A stretch of 64,000 bases of DNA from NCBI GenBank assembly GCA_001939145.1, contig LSRX01001312.1, positions 39,211-103,210 of the forward strand, given 5' to 3'. This DNA is from Symbiodinium microadriaticum. Its lineage: Eukaryota; Sar; Dinophyceae; Suessiales; Symbiodiniaceae. This document shows, piece after piece, positions 24,772 through 33,523 of this stretch. Numbering within the stretch: position 1 is the stretch's first letter; every line of letters starts with the position of its first letter. The notes under the pieces are model-generated. The model ran no database searches. It saw only the letters and a list, made by a program, of their open reading frames with translations, and was not told where the DNA came from. Both the position numbers and the translations under genes were made by a program.

Positions 24772-25395
24772 TCAGTCTTTCTTCTTGGTCTTGTAGGCGA
24801 GCACTGTACGTAGCGAGGTAGCGTCTATTCCGGCCGCATAGAGGTCAAAGTCGGAGCCCGTCAACTCGCCTTCAGCAACATGGTTGCCGCAGGCCACAAA
24901 TCGGGTCTTCCTTCTGAAGCCGTCTTCACCAGAGTCAGGCTTCACGGTGAACACGCCTTTGCACGGTACCACCTTACAACCCGGCGGTAAGTCCTTGGCC
25001 TTCATTGGTTTGAAAGCCCTTTTGTTGTGCACCAAGTTGTCATACCCCTTTCTTGCCGACGGTGCCCATTGGTCAATAGCCCTTCTCACCTCACCCAAAC
25101 TTACGGTATGAGTGACTTGTAAAGGGATCTTGTTGTTCTTGTGGTGGTTGAGGATCTCCTCTATGTTGGCTGTACATTGAACCTCTGCCTTTTTCACCAT
25201 CCTTTGAAGTCGCACTGTCCCTTCTTCATCCGGCACAGGTAAACAAAGGTTGTGGTTGTCAATCTTGGTGGTTCCCGAGAAGATGTCTTCATCTGTAATT
25301 TCCACAAAGGCCTCGTCCTGGTCCTCCCGGGTAGTCAAAGACATTCTCCGTATCTCGATGTTATCATCATCCCCACATTGACATAGAAGCCGCAT
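24772..25395 (-). pseudogene. E1 Pol: N-terminal part of the reverse transcriptase domain
   Basis: This frame carries the start of the copia RT domain: GVFTVKPD then RKTRFVACGNH (the KARxVxxG motif) and the acidic LYAAGIDATSLRTVLA segment before motif A, whose TDIRQAF lies just past the TGA at 24772-24774 in the same frame. Upstream it carries a charged linker with FVEITDEDIF, typical of the region between integrase and RT. Its first residues (about 25395-25340) overlap the end of the next ORF in another phase, so a frameshift lies near 25370. No start codon of its own is expected: it is an internal slice of a polyprotein. Confidence 0.8.
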
Positions 25396-25982
25396 TCCTT
25401 GAGGTGCTCAATGTCCTCAATCTTTAGCTTCGTTGCCCTTGGGGTATACATTACCATAACCACTCTGTCACCTGTCCACGGTTGAACTACATGCCATAGG
25501 TTCGGTTTGAACGTAGCAACCTTGCCTTGGTGCAACTGAATGATCCTCCCTGATATCTCTCCACGCTTGGGAACCTCTTTCATCACCTTTTCGGCCTCCA
25601 CAACATTGCTATCCTCCACCCATAGATCTCCTCCTTGGAATGAGGTCAATGGGAGAACCATGTTTGAAGTGCTCTTGTTGTTGTGCACGTCGCGGTGTAT
25701 CCCCAATGCGGAGTTTCTTGTAACACCCACTGCTGAAAACTCCTTCCCACCATTACTTGCTTTTGCAAAGGCGGCCATATACTTTGTAGCGTAGACAAAC
25801 TGTCTGGTGTTGTTCCTCAATCCCGCTACACCTCCATGAACGTAAGCACCTGAAAACCAACTTGTCATTGGAGTTTTCTTGCCCACTCTGCAGTCAGTGT
25901 TCCCCAGCTCTTCCAGCTTTTCGAACAGAAACATCATATCCTTGTAATCAAAGGCTTTTTTCTCCAATAACTTTTGCGCCAA
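25335..25982 (-). pseudogene. E1 Pol: linker domain between integrase and RT
   Basis: A 215-residue slice of the polyprotein with no catalytic motif I can name. It reads as folded protein: an alternating hydrophobic pattern, FYLAT-free Gly/Trp/His-rich centre with GDLWVEDSN and WHVVQPWTGDRVVMVMYTPR. That latter pattern (His, a Thr/Gly turn, Arg and strand) is reminiscent of double-stranded beta-helix folds, but this is only an impression. It connects to the integrase-side frame through a frameshift near 26005 and to the RT-side frame through another near 25370. Lengthy, poorly characterised linkers of this sort are usual in dinoflagellate copia polyproteins. Confidence 0.5.
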
Positions 25983-26145
25983 GAACTCAATCTCATTCTT
26001 GAGCCTTTGTCACCAGGACATCGGCGCCCTCGGGCTCCGGTAAGTAGTCATCGGTTATGGCCGGTGGTAGTAGATCTGGAAGTTCCTTTTCAGGGTCCAC
26101 CACATTGAACTTGACGCTTTTCGCAATTGTCAAACCACCATCTTC

Positions 26146-29100
26146 TCACAATATCACATGGCCCCTGTTAACATCATAGGAAGGGCCGCGATACCATCCT
26201 CGTTTCCACCTCGCCCCGGTTGGGTCCTGCTTCTTCTCGGCGGTGCCCTTGTAGGTTTTCGCTCTGAGCCACACCTCATGGCCAAACGGGGTTGCTGGTG
26301 TTCTTGTCGTAGGCGATGACGGAAATGCCTTTGCCCAAGCCGATGCGGTAGCATGCTGAATCGCCATCGGCCAATCTCTCGCATCTGCTTTCGCGGCACT
26401 CAACAGTGCCCTTACTCTGGCTTTTGCCCACGTAACACCAAGCTCTGCAGTGCTGTTTGCGGCGGGATCGCCGCCCGAAGTTCTTGAGTACCTCAAGCTT
26501 TTGTCCGCCAGCCACTCCTTGAACACCAACGAAGAGAACTCTCTCGCCCTGTCTGTGTGCACTGTAGCCACATGTAATGCCGTTTGGGTAAGTTGAAGAA
26601 GGATCTCCTTTGAGGCTCTCAAAACCTCGTTCTTGGTTCTCCTCCTCAAAGGCCGTGAGAGGTAAATGGTGACGCACTCCGGGGGCTCGGTGATATCCTT
26701 TATGGCTTCTTCGAGGGTCTCAGGGCCCTCGCTTCCAGGAAGAACTTCTTCATGATCTTCTCCTCCTGAACCTTCTTCCCCCTGCTCCACTTCTTCCATA
26801 GGATGTTCGTCCTCCTCCTCATCCCAAGGAACATATTCATCCATGGCAAACTCTTCCGCCAACTCCTCGTAGTTCTTGGTTTCCAAGTATTCCTTCGGAC
26901 ATCTGTACGCGGCGACCATGATGTACTTGTAGTCGTTGAAGTCCAAGTCGCGGCCTGCCGTTTTGTAGGGTCCTGCAAGGTCCAAGGCCAACGCGTACAA
27001 CTGCGGATGCCGTCGACGACGGTGTTGATAACCCGTGGCCTGAGCATTCAGGCACACCGAGCAATCAGCCCTGTATGGCTGATGATCGTTCCTCAGGTGT
27101 CTCTTCCACTCTTTGCGCTGTTCCTTGGTCAACTTGCTCATCCTTGCACCACAGCTGATGGCTTCTTCCTCGTCGATAGCCTTGTCTGGGACGCAATTCA
27201 CAACCGCTTCAGCCACCAACCGCTTCATCTGCCCCGACCATGCCCTCCAGGTAGTGCGCGACAGGAGGGAATCTGATATGCATTGACCCGCCGCACAGGT
27301 CATCCCATCCAACTGCCGGAGCAGCGGGTAGTTTGTGAACATTGTGGTAGGTCGTAGTGCTTGATGTCCAATGGCGCCCTGGTCAAAGGTGGTCTTGCCC
27401 ATCCCGGTTATTCCTCGGAACGCTTTCCACTCCTCTGTATCCCAGAATGAAACTCCTCCACTCTGCGCTGGCGGGGTAGGAAACTCCATCATGAAACCCA
27501 CCATTCGGTTGCCCTTGATAGACGCAAACATCCAAATCAGAAGCTGCTTCATTGCACAGGCCAGGTCCTTGTTGAGTCGGTGCTGTTGTAGTACAGAAAG
27601 TTCCTGGACGCCATAGGGGTTTGTAGCTGTTCTTCGCAAGGCTGTTTCAGGGCTAGTTGTTGAAGCGAAGGTTGTTGTCCATGTAGAATCAGGTGGAGTT
27701 CCCAAAACATCGGAAACTCTTCCTTTCGCTGCAGCCCATATCAGCAACTTGTAGATTGTTGAACATCCATTGATATCCCACAGCTTGGAGTTAACCACAT
27801 CGACATCCAGGGCCACCTTGCCATTCTTAGACATTGTCTTTACGAACACATCATTCTCCTCCTCATTGCCCATGTAAAGCCTCACCGTCCAATCCCGCGA
27901 GGCCAGTAGGAGCTTCCTTTTGCGCCTTGTCAAGGGAAGGGCTTTCAAGTACTTATCCGCACCGTCGACATCGAAGTCCGTGACCATCATCGCTTGGACA
28001 TCCTTAGGGAGAGACCTCGTGAAAGGACACAACATAATGCCCCTCTGAAGCACACTTTGGCAACCAGTGTCCATATACTCCTTGAAGAGCTCACTCCACG
28101 ACTTAGCCTCTTCTTTCCTGAGAACCTCAAGCTTGGCCGTGAGCATCTCGACCTGGGTGTTGAGCTTGTTGATTTGGTTCGCCTCTAGCTCCTTGATTAA
28201 CCGGTTGGCCTCCTTCACAGAAACCTCAGGGCAGTTGTTCCTGACTGTCACGCCAATGTGGCCTCTTTGAGGATGTAGTAGCTGAAGTCCTTCTGGCTTC
28301 CATCGGAGGCTACACCCGAGTTCCGAAACCAACGCATCAAGGGGAACTATTGGCTGCACCGTCTGCTGCTCTCCCGAGGTAGCTGGTAGAAGCACTGTTC
28401 CTTGTGGGTTCTGCCTCAAGATGCGCTCCTCCTCACCCGCCAAGGTAACTCTCACCGGGGCGCCGCGATTGTACTCTTCTTCTGTCGCCGTCCTCATAGC
28501 ATGGCTCGCTCCACTATCCAAGAGGCCGCCCGTCTCGCTCTCAGAAAGCACATCCTTGGAGAAAGCCTTGATCCGCGCATTCAACTTCTCATCTTTAACC
28601 TCAATCTTCCTCAAGGAGGTAACACTCATTGCCTTCAGCATTTTTCCAACATCTGCAAGAACCTCCTTGAGCTCTGCAGTGCCAGCCTCGTTGGACCCAT
28701 TGCCTTGCAACTGATGCCCATCAACCTCCTCAATCCGAACCGTCTTGTTCGTTGTGGTAGATGAAGAGCCCGGTGGCGGTGTCTGCCTGGTAGTAGAGGG
28801 AGCCTTCGGGGTGGATGGAGTCGTAGGGGAACCACCTTTCTTATTGAAGCAGTCCTTCACCATGTGCTTCCCGCCACATTCCAGGCAACGGCTTGGCTTC
28901 TCTCGTTCATTCCCTTCCCAAGAGTGTAAGAAAGGGCATTTGCTTCCACGCGCACACCCCTTGTAGCCCTTGTAGGTCTTCGCGAAGTACTTACAGGGAA
29001 CTTCCTTTTTATCCTTATTGGCCGCCTCACCATTCGTAGGTGTCGTAGCAGTAGAGCCCGGAGTCGATGGCGGTGTCTTTGCCAACGTAGGTGGTGGTTG

Positions 29101-29514
29101 AGGTGGTCCCTGCTTTGTGTCCGCCCTTAAAGGTCTCATCTTGGGTTCAGGCTTCTCCACAGTCGTGGTAGTAGATGAGGTACCGGTAGAGGTGTTGGAG
29201 GCCACTGCTAGAGCTTCACACTCTGCCATCAGGTGCTTAAAGTAGCTCTCCACCTTGTCATAGCTCGGGTTGGTGTCAATCTGGAGGGTGCTCTTAACTA
29301 ACGAAGTTCGAAAGGTAGCATCTTGGTTGCGCTCCAGTACTGCTTTTACCATTCGGGTAAGTCCACGAGCTAATAAGCTCGGGTTCGGTGCTTGTACACC
29401 GAGGTCACGGCATCTCCTCAACCATCGGCTCCACGTTCTCAAAGATGATACTGCCCTCGTTGCATCGCTTTCAGGGCTCGGGCTTTGAAGATTCGACAAG
29501 ATCTTCAGTTTTTC
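26146..29514 (-). pseudogene. E1 Gag-Pol: zinc fingers, protease, methyltransferase-like region, integrase
   Basis: Numbering from codon 29499. Residues 169-192 form a CCCH finger (CKYFAKTYKGYKGC with a later C and H). CLECGGKHMVKDC at 205-217 is a CX2CX3HX4C knuckle. LLDSGASHAM (Asp328) is the aspartic protease site. Residues about 530-740 resemble a cytosine-C5 methyltransferase-like fold but read LGTPPDST where the family has a catalytic PC. Integrase follows: His801, His806, Cys813, Cys816 zinc site, then Asp840, Asp983 and Glu1019, a DD35E spacing for the last two. An acidic insertion of about 70 residues lies between the first two Asp. In-frame TGA codons bound the segment at 29515-29517 and 26146-26148, and coding sense continues on both sides. 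It is thus a middle slice of one polyprotein. Confidence 0.85.
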
Positions 29515-31150
29515 TCATTCTCCTCCGGGTTGGTACATCGTAAGGAGTCTGTAAACTAACCGGACAGTTGATCCGGCCAGTCTGCGCGAGACGACTTCCT
29601 GTCTCACAGTCTCATGTAGCGCTGCCACCAACATTGCTGCAGCCCGACTGTTAAGTCGTGAGAACTTGCCGTCCTCCAGGTCGCCAACCTCGGGGCTTAT
29701 ACTCAACCGATCAAGTGGGCTTGCCAATGACCACGACGAGTACGCTCTGTAGGCTTCCGTTGTCACACGCTTCCACCAGCTTGCCGAAGAGTCTGACAAA
29801 TCCGACATCGGCCCATCTATGACTTCCATCCAATCCATGATATCGACACAGGATGTGTCCGAGCACACCTCCTTCAACAAAGGAAGTGCCAGGGTACCAG
29901 GTTTGACCGTCTCTGGACTTTTGTCACCGTCATCCTTGTTCTCGATTTGTTTTATCATAGCGGCCTGTAGCTGGGCCATGCCATCCGCGAGCATAGCTAT
30001 TGTGCCATCCGTCCCTTGCTGTCCTAACCATTGCTTCGCAGACATAGACGACGAAGCTTCACCTAATGGACCATCACCACCTGCTTGCTGTAGACCTGAC
30101 GGTCCATCACCACCTGCTTGCTGTAGACCAACATGGACCCCCGACGCTGTACCTGGCCTATTGGCATAAAGGAACGACTCACTTGTTGGGGTAGATTTCC
30201 TCGAAACTGCGTCGCATTCCCTGCTGCATCTGAAACATCCCCTGCCGGCACCGGTGCCCGAACTGCTGCGTGGGGCTCTAGTAGATCTCGAGGAGCAGGA
30301 GGTTGAAGACTTACAGGCTGGCCTTGTGGTACGGCAAAACGCTGAGGTTCTTCTCTTGATTGGAGGCCTTGGGGGTTCTGAAGCTGCTTCCGATAAACCG
30401 AGAGGTTGATGTACATCTCGAGGAGGTATGGGTGGTAGCCGTGTTGCTTCATATACTCCCTCACGTTGGGGTACTCCCTGGGGTGGCTGAGGCGTATAGT
30501 AGGTAGTTGCTTCGTTTGCCACCAGTTGTGCTGGGTCTCTGGGAGGTTGCGGTACTTGACTCACTTGTTGGGGTAGATTTCTAAACTGCGTAGCATTCCC
30601 TTGGGCTGCTTCCCTGCCTTGCGCAAGGCCATCCTCGCGAAGCCATCCACTTCTCTGACGCCTCAAGAGCTGGACTTCCTGCGGAAGACGATGGACTTCA
30701 TCACGATACCGGCTAGCATACTCTTCAAGCTGCCTCTGAACTTCAGCCTGTAGTCTAGACGAGTGCTCACTCCCTTCTTCCGACGGCTGCCCTAGTAGAA
30801 GAGGGTGATCCCGTTGAGCTTGCCTCAACCTTTCAATCTGCTCCTGGGCAAACAAGGGCGGCTCCTGTCTCCCTGTCCTTGACCACGACAAAGGGACTGG
30901 TGGCGCCTGTGGTGGCGTCGATCGGCTAGGCAACTCCTCACGTGGCGAAATATCAATTCCCCTCATTGAGGTAACCACACTCCTTTGCCCCAACTCTGGA
31001 TTGCCAAACGAACTTGTAACATGTACCTGTTGTAGTCCCAAGCTGTCTAACATTCTGTCCACACCAACCACTCCTCTATGTGCTGTTGTTCTCAAGAATT
31101 CAGTCACTCGCGTCATCCACCTTCCTCCTTGAGGTTGCTCCGGACTCGCC

Positions 31151-31231
<81 letters not shown>

Positions 31232-31635
31232 CGTGACTGCGCTGTGAAAAACTCTTGAGTATAGGCTTCCGATATAGGTCTAGTGGGTGGTGGTTCTTGG
31301 TAAGGAACTACAGGTGCCACGGGCGTTGGTGTAGGCGTCTGAACCTGACCTTGAAAATGCGGGTCTCGACCTGAGTACGGGGGCTCAATTTCCCCTCTCA
31401 TCTCCAGGCTGTCTAAACGTCCGGTTCTCTCCGGGGCCAGAACAGGAGGATGCGGAACTGGGTCATATAGGTTAGGATTTTCCTGTACCAGTTGGCCTCT
31501 ATGCTCATCACTTGCTTCACCCTGTCGTAGCCCTTCGCCCACACCATTGACTAAAGGTTGAGCAGCTGATGCCGCTCCGTATCCTTCGTCAGTTCTGTTA
31601 GCAGCGGAGGTAGCACCGTGGTCTTGGGCTGACAT
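29515..31635 (-). pseudogene. E1 Gag
   Basis: Starts at the ATG at 31635, four bases inside the 5' LTR edge. It is Pro/Gln-rich, and an ACT microsatellite (31150-31230) encodes a run of more than 30 Thr near residue 140. The segment between about 30350 and 30180 makes sense only in another phase (where GNATQFRGNLPQQVS repeats a motif found earlier in-frame), so two compensating indels flank it. A Gln-Gln-Ala-Gly-Gly-Asp-Gly-Pro unit is duplicated (about 30060-30130). The C-terminal part (DWMEVIDGPMSDLSDSSASWW onward, truncated here for brevity) resembles the conserved Gag core of these elements, which packages the RNA. A TGA at 29515-29517 ends the frame, and the Gag core continues beyond it. 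Confidence 0.75.
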
Positions 31636-31639
31636 AACC

Positions 31640-31801
31640 TGTAGAACTCTTGATATCGAATTGGCAGCCAGAAAACACTCACAGCGAAGTCTTATGCCTC
31701 AAGAGAGGCGCTCAACCATGGGCGCTCAGGCTGGTGATCTTTTCTCTAAGGCACAGCAAGAAAGTCTGAACGTCGTCTGAAATTGTACACATGTGACATC
31801 G
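31640..31801 (-). repeat. E1 5' LTR, truncated
   Basis: Matches the 3' LTR from its TGTAGAACTC edge for 161 bases with three substitutions (TTTAAT versus TCGAAT, and one C/A), then stops at the N at 31802. About 210 bases of the LTR are missing, including the U3 promoter end. Confidence 0.9.
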
Positions 31802-31802
31802 N
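31802..31802. other. Single N at the E1/E2 junction
   Basis: One unknown base exactly where the E1 LTR breaks off and an RT fragment of E2 starts mid-codon. It behaves like a contig join of unknown true distance. Confidence 0.9.
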
Positions 31803-31978
31803 GACCTTCACGCTCAATCTCGTCCGGAGAGTAGGGCAAGTAGTACAAACAAGGGTCGAAAACACTTTCGATGTACTGAAGGGCGAGCAACACGCGAACC
31901 ACAGTCTTTCGCCACGTCGATGGCGCATTCACCAGTCCGTAGAATGCAGTCAGCACCTCAATCAAGACCCAATCTTCC
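31803..31978 (-). pseudogene. E2 RT fragment, leftmost partial copy
   Basis: Same bases as the corresponding segments at 33221-33396 and 34639-34806: the RT segment with LTAFYGLVNAPSTW. Cut by the N at 31802 on one side and fused directly to an LTR edge on the other. Confidence 0.85.
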
Positions 31979-32105
31979 TGGACTCAAGGCGCCTGCGGTG
32001 CAAACGGTTGTCCAACGGCACATGCTCTGGCTGACGACTCCCCTCTGACGTGCAAGCACAACCGAAAAGCTAGCTAGACCTGGGCTGACCGTCAACCGCA
32101 TCACA
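31979..32105 (-). repeat. E2 LTR, left copy (127 bp)
   Basis: TGGACTCAAGG to GCATCACA on the plus strand, exactly 1418 bp from the middle copy. The last 36 bases at its right end also encode the C-terminus of the adjacent pol copy. Confidence 0.85.
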
Positions 32106-33396
32106 TCCATCAGGGGGAGCCTCCAGGTCTAAGAGCATTTCTAAGCCGTCTCTCTTGAGAGCATATTTGCCCAGAGACAAAACCTTTCGAACTAGCGCAG
32201 AGTTTCCAAGCCGCTTCGTAAGAGCATCCGCCAGCATGTGCTTGCCGGGCAACCAGTGCACTTCTGCTCGTAGCGCCTTCGCCGACGAGGACATCACCGA
32301 CACATCGATCTGTGCCCTCCGGCATAAACCAGCAGCTCCACTTCGACGATGAAAAAGGTCGTAAAGAGCTCGAGCATCAGTGACCAGGATTGTCGGGTCC
32401 TGAGGATCGCACTGGCGCACGATGGCCACTGATTCATCATCACCAAAGCGCGTGCCATCGAGCACCGTTGAGTTCGGAACAACCGCCTCGGTGTAGAGGG
32501 CGCGGATCCACTCCAGCTCCGCAAGGCCATCATCCATTGCCAGGGCCTCACTGCCCCAGGAAGCTTTAACCACCCTTCTCACACGGTGGCTCTTCCAACT
32601 GTTGACACTGAAGTCGTGAAGGCCGCCATCCTTGATCGCCTTGTCAGCAAAGGCAATCAAGAAACCACCCTGGCTCTTCTCATCGTCATTTGCAACTGAG
32701 GCATCTGAAATCGACACCCAGATGCCGTTAGCCAGGGGCACAGGGAGGATGCGAAGGTACACGTCCGAAGTCTTCTTCAACTCGTTGATCGTCTTGTTGA
32801 CCGCCTTGATGTGCTTTATCGTAGGACCGGCGGACCCCCAAGACATACTCATGGCGCAAGCTGCTGCCACATCAGGACGGCACTCCTTCCCAACCCACAG
32901 TAGGGATCCTCCAGCGCCACGGAGCATCGTCACCTCCTTCTCTGTGAGGACAGCGTCGTCACCTTGGCGCATTCGTTCACGAGGGAGTGTGATGGGGCGA
33001 AGCTTCTCCTCGATGTACCGTTGCATATCAACCCTCACCTCAAAATCCTCTCGTTGACGAACAGTCCGTCCGAGATACTCGCCATGGCCACCATACAGGC
33101 ATCGCCACTTCCCAAAGCGGAAGCGCTCTTTGAGCTGCTGCATCAGCTTCTGGTGCCTTTCGTTGCCGCCCTGAGCAAAATCATCCACGTCTAACAAGAC
33201 GACGCCAGCGCAGCCGCGTTGACCTTCACGCTCAATCTCGTCCGGAGAGTAGGGCAAGTAGTACAAACAAGGGTCGAAAACACTTTCGATGTACTGAAGG
33301 GCGAGCAACACGCGAACCACAGTCTTTCGCCACGTCGATGGCGCATTCACCAGTCCGTAGAATGCAGTCAGCACCTCAATCAAGACCCAATCTTCC
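32070..33396 (-). pseudogene. E2 3' pol, duplicated copy (RT part and RNase H)
   Basis: Repeats the last 437 residues of E2 pol; the translated part is identical to the 33488-34801 copy as far as I can compare. It contains the LDVDDFAQGG active-site loop and the whole RNase H, but starts abruptly in the middle of RT, where the bases GAAGATTGGG follow an LTR edge instead of the normal upstream RT sequence. It lacks Gag, protease, integrase and RT motif A, so it can only be a passive part of the array. Confidence 0.9.
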
Positions 33397-33523
33397 TGGA
33401 CTCAAGGCGCCTGCGGTGCAAACGGTTGTCCAACGGCACATGCTCTGGCTGACGACTCCCCTCTGACGTGCAAGCACAACCGAAAAGCTAGCTAGACCTG
33501 GGCTGACCGTCAACCGCATCACA
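33397..33523 (-). repeat. E2 LTR, middle copy (127 bp), 3' LTR of the full element
   Basis: Differs from the 5' LTR at one base (ACCGTC versus ACAGTC). The outer edge at 33523 is firm because the flanks differ from the 5' copy (TCCATCAGG versus GCCTTCTAT). The pol stop codon (33488-33490) lies inside it. Confidence 0.9.

Larger units (their letters stand above)
22399..31801 (-). mobile_element. E1: Ty1/copia-type LTR retrotransposon, decayed
   Basis: On the minus strand the order is 5' LTR (31801-31640, cut by an N), Gag, CCCH and CCHC fingers, protease, a methyltransferase-like region, integrase, RT, RNase H, a membrane-segment tail and the 3' LTR (22769-22399). Integrase before RT defines the copia order. 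The shared 161 LTR bases differ at three positions, so insertion was fairly recent. In-frame TGA codons at 29515, 26146 and 24772 and frameshifts near 26005 and 25370 break an otherwise continuous Gag-Pol frame. The 5' LTR ends only four bases before the Gag ATG. The left flank gives no testable target-site duplication because the right flank is missing. Confidence 0.9.

Noticed and set aside
24772..24774. TGA as selenocysteine or reassigned Trp codon
   Set aside because: TGA also ends ordinary frames here, several TGA sites fit Arg better than Trp or Sec, and I found no insertion element; mutation is simpler.
26803..27276. Plus-strand frames across E1 and E2 (also 32632-33057, 39316-40035 and similar)
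   Set aside because: Shadows of the minus-strand polyproteins, which carry the recognisable motifs.
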